Position numbers and translations under genes: made by a program
NCBI RefSeq assembly: GCF_014207565.1
Contig: NZ_JACHGJ010000003.1
Location: forward strand, 1 to 64,000
Direction of reading: 5' to 3'
Length of the DNA: 64,000 bases
Origin: Spirochaeta isovalerica
GTDB taxonomy: Bacteria; Spirochaetota; Spirochaetia; DSM-2461
In this document: positions 17,007-27,335 of the stretch, piece by piece
Numbering within the stretch: the stretch's first letter is position 1
Layout of the letters: each line of letters starts with the position of its first letter
The notes under the pieces: model-generated
Told to the model about the DNA's origin: nothing
Databases searched by the model: none
Seen by the model: only the letters and a program-made list of their open reading frames with translations

Positions 17007-17639
17007 ATGGAAATCCATACCACTGAAGAAAAGCTTAATGCTCTGACTCATAATATCGGCGCCGGGCTAAGCATCGGGGGGCTGGTTTTTCTTCTTTATC
17101 TAACCGGTCAGAGCGGGGGAACGGCCACCCATTTTGTCGCTTTTTCTCTCTACGGAGCATTTCAGATACTGCTTTACCTTTCTTCGGGGCTGACCCATCT
17201 TTTCACGGACAAACCGCATATTCACGGTGTAATCCGTGTCGTCGATCAGACTTCTATATACCTTCTTATAGCAGGAACCTATACTCCCGTGGCGCTTATC
17301 GCACTCAAGGGAGCCTGGGGCTGGTCTATTTTCGGAGTGATCTGGGGCATGGCTATTCTCGGAATTGCTTTCAAACTGATAATGGGACGGAAAAAGCATA
17401 TCATTTCCGATCTCTTTTATATCCCCATGGGCTGGACGATCGTTGTCGCCCTCAGGCCGTTGATGCGCGCGGCTCCCCCGGGACTGCTTATGTGGGTGGC
17501 CATCGGGGGCGGATGCTATACGGTCGGCGTGTTTTTTTATCTTATAAAGAAAATTCCCTATGCCCATGTGCTCTGGCATCTTTTCGTTCTGGGCGGAAGC
17601 ATTTCCTTTTACCTGGGGTTTATAAAATATTTGATTTGA
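17007..17639 (+). CDS. hemolysin III/PAQR family membrane protein
   Basis: A 210-residue seven-helix membrane protein of the YqfA/hemolysin III group. The family markers are EEKLNALTHNIGAGLS at the start, GLTHLF, the VDQTSIYLLIAGTYTPVAL motif in the middle, and the closing YAHVLWHLFVLGGS with its metal-binding His residues. PAQR relatives have zinc-dependent hydrolase-like sites; the bacterial function is not settled despite the name. GGAAGGGAAGGAG precedes the ATG. The gene stands alone after a terminator. Confidence 0.93.
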   Translation: MEIHTTEEKLNALTHNIGAGLSIGGLVFLLYLTGQSGGTATHFVAFSLYGAFQILLYLSSGLTHLFTDKPHIHGVIRVVDQTSIYLLIAGTYTPVALIALKGAWGWSIFGVIWGMAILGIAFKLIMGRKKHIISDLFYIPMGWTIVVALRPLMRAAPPGLLMWVAIGGGCYTVGVFFYLIKKIPYAHVLWHLFVLGGSISFYLGFIKYLI

Positions 17640-17709
17640 ATTATATTTTTGTCTCTCCATATGATTTTTATTATATTCTAATAAAATAATATTAGGAGAG
17701 CATAACTCA

Positions 17710-18675
17710 ATGGAAAAAAGAAAGCTTGGCAATTCCGGAATATTAGTTCATCCCATCGGAATCGGTCTGTGGGCCATGGGCGGAAATCAATGGGGGCCTA
17801 CTGAGGACCGGGAGTCTCTGAGTACGATAGACCGCGCTCTCGAACTGGGTATAGATTTTTTTGATACAGCTGATGTCTACGGCGACGGACACAGCGAAGT
17901 GCTCCTGGGCCAGGCCATGAAAGGCCGGCGTGATAAATTCGTTCTGGGAACCAAAATCGGCTGGTTTGATTTTGACGGCGATAAAGGACAGTCCGCCTAC
18001 ACGACAGTTGAAAAAGTCAAAGAAGGTGTCGAGACCAATCTGAAACGCCTCGATACGGATTATATCGATGTGCTCCAATGGCATGTAAACTTCAGGGAAC
18101 CGACCATGGAAACCTTTATCGAAGGATCTATGAAACTGAAGGAAGAGGGAAAGATCCGGGCTTTCGGAGTCAGTTCCAGCGATTATCCCTTTATTGAAGC
18201 TTTCTTCGGAAACGGAGAAGGCGACACTTTGCAGATAGATTACAGCATACTCAACAGAATGGCGGAAAATGAAATTTTTCCCTTCTGCCGGAAGAAGAAT
18301 GTCGGCACGATAATCCGCGGCGGATTGGCCATGGGATTACTGACCGGGAAGTTTTCCCGGGACAGCGTATTCGATGAGAATGATTTCCGGAAAAGCTGGA
18401 AGGATGATAGCGAACAGAGAGAACAGTTTCTGAAAGACCTGGAAACCGTGGAGAAACTGAAAGAAGCGTTCCCCGGAGAAAACCTCGCCCAGCTGGCTAT
18501 ACGGTTTACAATCAGCCATCCAGATGTGTCTGTTGTCATCCCCGGAGCTAAGAGGATCTCTCAGCTCGAGTCCAATTTCGGCGCTGCTGAAAAAGGACTT
18601 CTCAGCAAGTATGAGCAGGCTCTGATCGACAGTATCGTCAATCCCGGCGGCGGACGGAGAATCTGGCCTGCTTGA
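17710..18675 (+). CDS. aldo/keto reductase
   Basis: A 321-residue NADPH-dependent oxidoreductase of the AKR superfamily (TIM barrel). The catalytic tetrad is visible: Asp and Tyr in FFDTADVYGDGHSE, Lys in LGTKIGWFD, and His in VLQWHVNF. The cofactor-binding C-terminal part has SVVIPGAKRISQLESN. It belongs to the general stress/YhdN-like subset rather than the potassium-channel beta type. AGGAGAG precedes the ATG. The substrate is unknown. Confidence 0.95.
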   Translation: MEKRKLGNSGILVHPIGIGLWAMGGNQWGPTEDRESLSTIDRALELGIDFFDTADVYGDGHSEVLLGQAMKGRRDKFVLGTKIGWFDFDGDKGQSAYTTVEKVKEGVETNLKRLDTDYIDVLQWHVNFREPTMETFIEGSMKLKEEGKIRAFGVSSSDYPFIEAFFGNGEGDTLQIDYSILNRMAENEIFPFCRKKNVGTIIRGGLAMGLLTGKFSRDSVFDENDFRKSWKDDSEQREQFLKDLETVEKLKEAFPGENLAQLAIRFTISHPDVSVVIPGAKRISQLESNFGAAEKGLLSKYEQALIDSIVNPGGGRRIWPA

Positions 18676-18705
18676 TGCGGTAATGCATTTCAGATAGGAT
18701 GAGCC

Positions 18706-19542
18706 ATGGGAATAATCTATGCTCTTCTATCGGCCCTTTCATATGGAACCGCCGATTTTCTCGGCGGTTTTTCATCGCGGAAAAACTCCGCTCTTCTCGT
18801 AGTCGCACTTTCTCAGGCTATGGGGCTTGTTACGGCTTTGGTGGCGGTCTATTTTCTACGGCCCGAATCTCTTTTGCCCTCTGATCTTTTGTGGGGTATA
18901 GCCGCAGGAATTGCCGGTGCATCGGGCGTAGGACTGCTGTATCACGGTCTGGCGACCGGTTTTGCCTCTATCGTTTCGCCCACGGCCGCCGTTGTCGGTG
19001 CGGCACTTCCCGTACTGTTCGGTCTTATCGCCGGTGAGCGTCCCCCGCTGATGACCTGGGCCGGCGTAGCTGTCGCCATTCCCGCCATTTTACTGCTTTC
19101 CTGGGAAAAAGGGGAAAAGCGCGATCATATTCTCAGATCTCTTGAGCTGGGAGTCCTGTCGGGAATTGCTTTCAGCGGATTTTTCATCTTTATCGCCCGG
19201 ACCGGCGAGGGATCAGGTATGGCTCCTCTTCTGGCGGCCCGCGGTATAACGGTCCCTCTCTTCTTTACGATCGCCCTGGTCAAAAAGCAGAAACTGATTC
19301 CCCGGAAGGGTACTCTGGTGACTATTCTGGCCGGGGGATGTCTCGATATGCTGGCCAATGTTTTCTATCTGCTTTCGACTCGCACGGGGTTTCTCATTAT
19401 CGCGGTTATTCTCACATCTCTCTATCCCGCACCGACCGTCTTTCTCCAGCGCTTCTTTATCAAGGAGAAATTGTCTGCTGTCAGGCTGGCCGGATTGGCT
19501 CTGGCCATTGCCGGAGCCGCATTGATCGGGATAGGCGGATAG
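18706..19542 (+). CDS. EamA/DMT family transporter
   Basis: A 278-residue membrane protein with ten predicted helices arranged as two five-helix EamA repeats. The first repeat begins IIYALLSALSYGTADFLGGF; the second starts near GVLSGIAFSGFFIFIAR and ends TGFLIIAVILTSLYPAPTVFLQRFFIKEKLS, the typical motif at the end of each repeat. It is a metabolite exporter of unknown substrate. It lies 30 bp downstream of the aldo/keto reductase and may be cotranscribed. Confidence 0.9.
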   Translation: MGIIYALLSALSYGTADFLGGFSSRKNSALLVVALSQAMGLVTALVAVYFLRPESLLPSDLLWGIAAGIAGASGVGLLYHGLATGFASIVSPTAAVVGAALPVLFGLIAGERPPLMTWAGVAVAIPAILLLSWEKGEKRDHILRSLELGVLSGIAFSGFFIFIARTGEGSGMAPLLAARGITVPLFFTIALVKKQKLIPRKGTLVTILAGGCLDMLANVFYLLSTRTGFLIIAVILTSLYPAPTVFLQRFFIKEKLSAVRLAGLALAIAGAALIGIGG

Positions 19543-19728
19543 AGTTTGATAACAGCATAAAGTTCCATTTCTCTCTGTTTCAGAAAGTCGTGAATCTCAT
19601 TGGTGTATTTTTTTCTGATCTTTACACAAAATACGAAAGATCGTTTGATTTTCTCATTCCCTTGCACAAGACTTAGTGTAAGGGAGAGGTATGACACTTT
19701 CCGATAACCTCAATATTTCATTTCTTAA

Positions 19729-21984
<2,256 letters not shown>

Positions 21985-22040
21985 AGTTGTCCTATTAGTT
22001 CTCCTATAATGCGGATATCATTGATTTATTGGAGTTTAAG

Positions 22041-22673
22041 ATGAAGCATGAATGGAGAAAAGAGGAAAAAAATTACTACCAGCCGGGGAGGAAACCTGAA
22101 TTAAAGGAGATTCCCCGGTTTCAGTTTCTCACTATTTCCGGACAGGGGAATCCCAACAGCGAATCATTCGGCGAATACATAGCTCAGCTCTATGCGCTTT
22201 CCTACGGTTTAAAGATGAATCTGAAGAAAATGGACAATCCTCCGGCGGAATATCAGGATTATGCGGTTTATCCTCTGGAGGGCGTCTGGGATCTGACGGA
22301 AGAGGGGCGGCAGACTTATGACGGGGCGATAGATAAGGATGAGCTGGTCTTTACGCTTATGATCCGGCAGCCCGATTTTATTGATGAAGAGTACTTTCGG
22401 GAGATTCTGGAGCTGACAGGGAAGAAAAAACCGCATCCCCTGCTGGATAAAGTGAGATTTCAGTCAATAGAAGAAGGCCCGGTGGTCCAGATGCTCCATG
22501 TGGGATCCTATGATGATGAACCGGAGAGTTTCAGGCAGATGGAGGCTTTCGCTGCGGAGCAGAGGCTGAAGCGGTTATCGAAAACACACCGGGAGATCTA
22601 TCTTTCCGATTTCCGGAAAACCGAACCGGCTAAGTTGAAAACGGTTTTAAGGTTCCGGGTTGCAAAGTCGTAA
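22041..22673 (+). CDS. GyrI-like small-molecule-binding protein
   Basis: A 210-residue member of the longer GyrI-like family: it opens HEWRKEEKNYYQPGRKPEL, then FQFLTISGQGNPNSESFGEYIAQLYALSY, DYAVYPLEGVWDL, and the late VQMLHVGSYDDEPESF and HREIYLSD. These proteins bind small hydrophobic molecules, and some hydrolyse electrophilic toxins. ATG 22041 with GGAG upstream is preferred over TTG 22029. The gene follows katG closely and precedes the YhhN gene by 21 bp. Confidence 0.88.
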   Translation: MKHEWRKEEKNYYQPGRKPELKEIPRFQFLTISGQGNPNSESFGEYIAQLYALSYGLKMNLKKMDNPPAEYQDYAVYPLEGVWDLTEEGRQTYDGAIDKDELVFTLMIRQPDFIDEEYFREILELTGKKKPHPLLDKVRFQSIEEGPVVQMLHVGSYDDEPESFRQMEAFAAEQRLKRLSKTHREIYLSDFRKTEPAKLKTVLRFRVAKS

Positions 22674-22694
22674 TCGCGCGGCGATAATGTAACC

Positions 22695-23354
22695 ATGACT
22701 GGACAACTGATCCCTTATCTCGTTTTTTCGCTGGCACATGTTCTCGGAGAGTTTATCGGTTCTATGAAGATCCGCTATTTTACAAAACTTCTCCTCATGC
22801 CGCTGCTGGCTTTATATTATCTGGCGGGAAATCCCGATCCTTCGATCCTTATGATTCTGGCTATTGCCGGCGGTTGGCTGGGAGATCTGTTTCTTATGAT
22901 CCCCGATCCGGAAAAAACGCGCCGATGGTTCAAGCCGGGACTTGTCGCTTTTCTACTGGGGCATATTTTTTATATGTCGGTTTTTTTCAGGGCTTCAGCG
23001 GGAAAGATTGAGCTGACAATGCCTGTCATAACTCTTACGGGTTTCGTTATTGTCTATTGCGCATTGGTATTTCTGAAACTGAAACCATACATGGGAAAAC
23101 TGGCTCCGGCTATTACAGTTTATATCGTTGTTATAGCGGCGATGGGTATTTCAGCTGTTTTATGTCTTCCCGGACAGGCAGCGGGGCCGGCCGTAACAGT
23201 TATTGCCGGAGCGATGATTTTTATGGTTTCCGATACGGTGAATGCCTGGAACAAGTTTGCAAAAGAAGTTCCGATGGAAAGGGTCATCACCATGACAACC
23301 TATCTGGCGGGGCAGGGGCTGCTGGTGGCGGGATATCTGGGGTTCATTCTCTGA
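22695..23354 (+). CDS. YhhN/TMEM86-family lysoplasmalogenase-like membrane protein
   Basis: A 219-residue membrane protein with eight predicted helices. Family marks are TKLLLMPLLALYYL, the AGGWLGDLFLMI motif with conserved Asp, FLLGHIFYMSVF, and the late MIFMVSDTVNAWNKF with YLAGQGLLVAG. Animal relatives hydrolyse lysoplasmalogens; bacterial roles are less clear, and plasmalogens are found in several anaerobes. It sits 21 bp after the GyrI-like gene. It ends directly against the end of the convergent ArsR gene. Confidence 0.88.
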   Translation: MTGQLIPYLVFSLAHVLGEFIGSMKIRYFTKLLLMPLLALYYLAGNPDPSILMILAIAGGWLGDLFLMIPDPEKTRRWFKPGLVAFLLGHIFYMSVFFRASAGKIELTMPVITLTGFVIVYCALVFLKLKPYMGKLAPAITVYIVVIAAMGISAVLCLPGQAAGPAVTVIAGAMIFMVSDTVNAWNKFAKEVPMERVITMTTYLAGQGLLVAGYLGFIL

Positions 23355-23675
23355 TCAGGAATAGAGCTGTTCCAGATAATCGATCAGCTTCAGGACTCTC
23401 TGATCTTTGAGCTTATAGTACATCTGTTTCCCGTCCCGTTCCTTTTCCAGGAACCCGGCCAGAGTCATAATTTTCAGCTGCTGGCTGAGGTTTGACAGTT
23501 TTGATCCGCAAATGGAAACCAGCTCCGAGACGGTGAAGGCTCCCTGGCTGACGGCGCAAAGGATATGAAAGCGGACCGGATTGGACATAATCATCAGCAG
23601 CTGTTCCACCTGCTCGCACCGTTCCACGACAAAGCGTGATTGTATCTGATTTATCAATTCCTGTCGGTCTTCCAT
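23355..23675 (-). CDS. ArsR family transcriptional regulator
   Basis: A 106-residue winged-helix repressor: LLMIMSNPVRFHILCAVSQG, then FTVSELVSICGSKLSNLSQQLKIMTLAGFL and the wing KERDGKQMYYKLKD. One Cys lies in the recognition region and one after ERCEQ, but there is no classic CxC arsenic site, so the effector is uncertain. It lies downstream of the MBX-type operon, separated from it by hairpins at 23696-23829, and is probably transcribed on its own. Confidence 0.88.
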   Translation of the reverse strand: MEDRQELINQIQSRFVVERCEQVEQLLMIMSNPVRFHILCAVSQGAFTVSELVSICGSKLSNLSQQLKIMTLAGFLEKERDGKQMYYKLKDQRVLKLIDYLEQLYS

Positions 23676-23695
23676 ATTATTCCTTTGTTATAGTT

Positions 23696-23750
23696 CCTGA
23701 TCGGCAGTAACAATATCCCATCGTTCGGAAAATTGCTATAGCCGATCAGG
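23696..23750. promoter_or_regulatory. long inverted repeat between the operon end and the ArsR gene
   Basis: CCTGATCGGC (23696-23705) and GCCGATCAGG (23741-23750) form a perfect 10-bp stem. It extends inward imperfectly through CAAT/ATTG around a loop of about 20 bases. It lies 20 bp before the ArsR start. It could be an operator, an attenuator-like leader stem for arsR, or a small RNA. A weaker stem with CGGG and CCCG ends follows at about 23758-23785. Confidence 0.5.
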
Positions 23751-23802
23751 TTTGCATCGGGGAGTTCTGTTTCGGGACTCGCCCGACACCAACATCTGGT
23801 TC

Positions 23803-23829
23803 AAAAGGCAGAGGTTTTGTACCTCTGCC
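23803..23829 (-). terminator. rho-independent terminator of the MBX-type operon
   Basis: A perfect 9-bp stem GGCAGAGGT/ACCTCTGCC with a 5-base loop is followed on the minus strand by TTTT. It lies 7 bases past the last stop codon of the operon. Confidence 0.85.
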
Positions 23830-23835
23830 CCGAAC

Positions 23836-25620
23836 CTACTTGTCTTTAAAATTCGTCAGGTAGATATCGATACCTTTCGCCGCCGAATGCCCGTCGGCAA
23901 TGGCGCTGATGGCATCGCGCTTGCGGTTGGCGATATCACCTCCGGCAAAGATCTTGGAATCTCCGGTCTGGCGGAACTCATTGATCTGAACCATGCCGCG
24001 GTTGAACACGAGGTTTTTGCCGATCTCTTCGGGAATGAAGCTGTAATCCGCTTCCTGTCCGATGGCCGTAATGACCGTATCGCATTCGATGACTTCCTCC
24101 GATCCTTCGATCAGAACCGGTTTGGGTCTCTGCCCTTCGCCCTGATCAACCATTTCCGCCATTCCGAAAAACAGTTTCAGCCTGGTCGAGTCGCCTTTCT
24201 CCACGCGGAGGGGTATGGCCTGGGTGACCAGCTTGCATCCCTCTCCCTGAGACTCGTGGATCTCCTCTTCGTCGGCGGGCATATCCACTTCCCGCCTTCT
24301 GTAGAGGATGGTCACTTCGGCCCCGTAGCGGCGGCTCGTTCTGGCCGCGTCCATGGCCACGTTTCCGCCTCCCACGACGACAACCGATTTACCGATGTCG
24401 GGAGTTTTGCCTTTGGTCACTTCGTCGAGAATATCCAGACCGGACTGGACGCCCGGAAGGTCTTCACCGGCAATTTCCAGTCCGTAGGGATCTTTCAGCC
24501 CCGTGGAAAAGAAAATGGCGTCGTATTCGTCATAGAGGGTTTTGAAATCCCGGTCTACGCCGATCTTCAGGTCCTGATTGATGGTGACGCCCAGCTGCCG
24601 GATGTATTCCACATCCTTCTCCACCTGTTCGTAGGGGAGCCTGTATTCGGGGATTCCGTAGCGGAGCATACCCCCGGCTTTCTCGTTGGCGTCGAATACG
24701 GTAATCTCGTATCCAAGCAACCTGAGATAGTAGGCGGCGCTCAATCCTCCGGGGCCTGAACCGATTACAGCGATTTTCTTTCCGTTGCTCTCATCGGCGC
24801 TCTTCAGGATTTCCTTGTAATCGCCCAGATAGATCTGATCGATGATATAGCGCTTGAGCCAGCGGATGGAAATGGCTTCGCCTTTGTGCTTCATGGCGCA
24901 GACATACTCGCAGGCGTGGGAACAGACCCGCCCGCAGCTCGCCGGAAGGGGATTGGCGTTGTAGACGATTTTCAGTCCTTCTCCCATATCGTCGTTTCGG
25001 ATCGCTTCGATATAGGCGGGAACGTCCATATGGGCGGGACAGGTGGCGATACAGATTCCGCAAGCCACACAGCGGTCCGCTTCCTCCATGGCCTGTTCTT
25101 TGCTGTAGCCCTGAACCATTTCGATAAAGCTCTTCTGCGATTCCTCAAAGGAGAGCATGGGCATTTCCACCCGTTCCGCTTCGAGAAGATCGTAGCCTTC
25201 GGCTCGCCTGTATCCTTCGGCCCGGTCGTCCCAGGGCTTGGTCTCGCCGCCGGGTATAAAGCGGAAGTCCTCCGGATCGGTGGTGATCCAGATGTACTCG
25301 TTGCTCATTCCCAGGCTGCCGGTCGGGCAGATGTCCACGCAGAGGGCGCACCAGCAGCACCGGCCGTAATCGATTTTCGGCCTCAGCCCCGAATCGCCGT
25401 GGGAGCTTGTCTTCCCTTCCAGGGGAACCAGGTCGATGGCATTGTTCTGGCAGATCTCCTCGCAGGTTCCGCAGCCGATGCACTGGTCAATGGCGTTCTG
25501 ATGAAATCCCCGGTAGCGGTCGGCTCCCGGCCGGGTTTCAATGGGCTTTCTGTTCGTATAGGGTTTTTCCAGAGCTCTTTTCCACACGGAAAAGGGGGCT
25601 ATTATGTCTTTTAAACTCAT
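23836..25620 (-). CDS. NuoI/MbxN-like ferredoxin domain fused to GltD/NfnB-like FAD-NADP(H) oxidoreductase
   Basis: A 594-residue fusion and the last gene of the MBX-type operon. Residues 1-130 are a NuoI/MbhN-like module with two [4Fe-4S] motifs (C47-C50-C53-C57 and C88-C91-C94-C98). Residues 180-594 are a GltD/NfnB-type module: an N-terminal pair of cysteine groups (C184-C187-C190-C194 and C229-C233-C237-C241), the FAD loop GSGPGG (287-292), and the NADP loop GGGN (417-420) followed by RRR (441-443), the arginine signature for NADP(H). The ending TGDSKIFAGGDIA is the second FAD motif. No glutamate synthase large subunit is nearby. The fusion should carry electrons between NAD(P)H and the membrane complex. 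Confidence 0.88.
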   Translation of the reverse strand: MSLKDIIAPFSVWKRALEKPYTNRKPIETRPGADRYRGFHQNAIDQCIGCGTCEEICQNNAIDLVPLEGKTSSHGDSGLRPKIDYGRCCWCALCVDICPTGSLGMSNEYIWITTDPEDFRFIPGGETKPWDDRAEGYRRAEGYDLLEAERVEMPMLSFEESQKSFIEMVQGYSKEQAMEEADRCVACGICIATCPAHMDVPAYIEAIRNDDMGEGLKIVYNANPLPASCGRVCSHACEYVCAMKHKGEAISIRWLKRYIIDQIYLGDYKEILKSADESNGKKIAVIGSGPGGLSAAYYLRLLGYEITVFDANEKAGGMLRYGIPEYRLPYEQVEKDVEYIRQLGVTINQDLKIGVDRDFKTLYDEYDAIFFSTGLKDPYGLEIAGEDLPGVQSGLDILDEVTKGKTPDIGKSVVVVGGGNVAMDAARTSRRYGAEVTILYRRREVDMPADEEEIHESQGEGCKLVTQAIPLRVEKGDSTRLKLFFGMAEMVDQGEGQRPKPVLIEGSEEVIECDTVITAIGQEADYSFIPEEIGKNLVFNRGMVQINEFRQTGDSKIFAGGDIANRKRDAISAIADGHSAAKGIDIYLTNFKDK

Positions 25621-25623
25621 CTC

Positions 25624-26796
25624 TTACCTCTCTATTTCCGGCGGATAGGTGTGCAGACTGACCATTAAACCGGCCGTATCGGCGATATTGGTCCTGATGG
25701 CCAGATGCTCCATAAGAGCCACGGCATGGGTGTAGGAGGGGCCTCTCACATAGGTCCGCCTCGGCTTGTCCGATCCGTCGGACTGAACGTAGAATCCGTA
25801 TTCCCCTCTGGTGCATTCGGCCCGTTTGTAAGTGTGTCCGGCGGGGATTCGCCAGTGGAGAACGTTGGGCAGTTTGGTGAAGAAAGGCCCTTCCTTCGGC
25901 ATCTTCTCCACGATCTGCCTGATCAGGTCTATGGACTGGTACATCTCCCTGATCCGCACTTCGCATCGACCGTAGGCATCGGATTTTGTTCCCGTAACGA
26001 CATCGAAGTCCAGTTTGTCATAGACGAGATAGGGCGAATCCTTCCTGATATCCCTTTTGACTCCCGCCGCTCTGGCATTGGGGCCGGTTATGCCGTATTT
26101 ATCCACCATGTCGGGCGTAATGATTCCCAGACCTTTGGCCCTCATTTTAAAGACGGCGTTGTGCATCATGGCCAGTTCCACATCGTCGAGGGTCTTCTCA
26201 ACGGTTTTGAGCGTATCAAGAAGCTTATTGATCCATCCGGGGGGGAAATCGGCCCGGACGCCTCCGGGAAGCATGTACATGTGGTAGATTCTTCCGCCGG
26301 TCAGCTCCTCGAAGAGGTCGAGCATATAGTCGCGGAGGGTGACGGTCCACTGGCCGATGGTTCCCATGCCGAAGGAACCCGCCTGGCCGCCGATCCACAT
26401 GAGGAAACTGGTCAGCCTGGCCATTTCCAGGTTGAGAGTCCGGATCCATTCGGCCTGTTCGGGGATTTGTATTCCCGCCAGCTCTTCGGTGCACGCCGCG
26501 AAAAGGTATTCGTTGAAATCCGGTTCGGGCACGCAGATACGGCAGACTACGGGAAAACACTGGATGTATTTTCTCCGCTCCATCAGCTTTTCAAATCCTC
26601 TGTGGAGATAGCCCACATGGGTTTTGCAGTCTATGATCTCGTCTCCGCAGATCGTCAGCTCCAGCGACATGTTTCCGGTAATTCCCGGGTGCTGGGGACC
26701 CTGCCAAACCCTGAGGTACTTGCCCGATGAAAGGTCGTACCGGCTTTTTCCGTCCACTAGGGGAGGAAACTTGCTGTTTTCTTTTTCTTTTACCAT
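25624..26796 (-). CDS. mbxL: NuoD/MbxL-like large subunit lacking NiFe ligands
   Basis: A 390-residue homologue of complex I 49-kDa subunit and group 4 hydrogenase large subunits. GPQHPGITGNM matches the NuoD beta-hairpin that faces the quinone or substrate pocket, and THVGYLHRGFEKLME is conserved across the family. A NiFe hydrogenase would have RxCxxC near residue 88 and DPCxxC at the C-terminus. Here residue 88 is Cys, but position 91 is Glu; an extra C85 gives CRIC, and the last 60 residues contain no Cys. This excludes a normal NiFe site and fits MBX/MBS-type subunits. It overlaps the NuoC-like gene by 7 bases and leaves 3 bases before the fusion. Confidence 0.9.
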   Translation of the reverse strand: MVKEKENSKFPPLVDGKSRYDLSSGKYLRVWQGPQHPGITGNMSLELTICGDEIIDCKTHVGYLHRGFEKLMERRKYIQCFPVVCRICVPEPDFNEYLFAACTEELAGIQIPEQAEWIRTLNLEMARLTSFLMWIGGQAGSFGMGTIGQWTVTLRDYMLDLFEELTGGRIYHMYMLPGGVRADFPPGWINKLLDTLKTVEKTLDDVELAMMHNAVFKMRAKGLGIITPDMVDKYGITGPNARAAGVKRDIRKDSPYLVYDKLDFDVVTGTKSDAYGRCEVRIREMYQSIDLIRQIVEKMPKEGPFFTKLPNVLHWRIPAGHTYKRAECTRGEYGFYVQSDGSDKPRRTYVRGPSYTHAVALMEHLAIRTNIADTAGLMVSLHTYPPEIER

Positions 26797-27326
26797 GTTT
26801 CCGCCTCGCTGGGATAAAGATTTTCTTTCATATACTCCCTCGGATCGTGCGACTCTCTTCCGGGCCGCGGGTAATAGGTTTTGTCCGAGTATTCTTTCGT
26901 GTCGAAATCGCGCCGCATGGGGGGGATGTCCTCCCAGCCCTCGAGGGCGAAGTTCTCATAGAGCCCGGGGCTTCCGGGGAACTCTACGCCGTACATCTCC
27001 CGCATCTCCTGCTGATAAGTGGCCGCCGCCGGCCAGAGGTGATGGATCGACTCCATCTGAACATTCTCCCGGGCGATCTTCACAACCACTCCCATATCGT
27101 GATGCTTCTCGTAATTGTGGAGCATATAAGTCAAATGAAATTCGTTCTTCTCCAGGTGATCGACGACTGTAAAAAACACCAGATGGGTGTAGCCGTATCG
27201 CTCCTTCAGGGCGCTGACCACTGCGACAGCATGCTCTTTCGAGGCTGTTATAAAGTGGAGATCCGCTCTCTGTTCCACCAGATCTGAGACCTGGAATTGT
27301 CTGGATAATTCATTAAATTCAGTCAT
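26790..27326 (-). CDS. mbxK: NuoC/MbxK-like subunit (30-kDa type)
   Basis: A 178-residue NuoC-family subunit. The core is YGYTHLVFFTVVDHLEKNEFHLTYML, followed by VESIHHLWPAAATYQQEMREMYGVEFPG, the signature around which NuoC packs on NuoD. The C-terminal tail PPMRRDFDTKEY matches the end of the family signature. It has no cofactor; it stabilises the NuoB/NuoD-like core. It starts 10 bases after the NuoB-like gene and overlaps the NuoD-like gene by 7 bases, so translation is probably coupled. Confidence 0.92.
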   Translation of the reverse strand: MTEFNELSRQFQVSDLVEQRADLHFITASKEHAVAVVSALKERYGYTHLVFFTVVDHLEKNEFHLTYMLHNYEKHHDMGVVVKIARENVQMESIHHLWPAAATYQQEMREMYGVEFPGSPGLYENFALEGWEDIPPMRRDFDTKEYSDKTYYPRPGRESHDPREYMKENLYPSEAETW

Positions 27327-27335
27327 GTTTTCTCC

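Noticed and set aside
17654-17700. CTCTCC/GGAGAG pairing that might hide the aldo/keto reductase ribosome binding site
   Set aside because: Only six pairs across a 35-base AT-rich loop; too weak to claim as a regulatory structure.
23836-25620. Glutamate synthase small subunit (GltD)
   Set aside because: No GltB-like gene is present, and the protein carries an extra NuoI-like domain and occupies the last position of an MBX-type operon.
23752-26730. Long plus-strand open frames (335, 242 and 341 codons)
   Set aside because: They are antisense to well-supported operon genes and contain no family motif.
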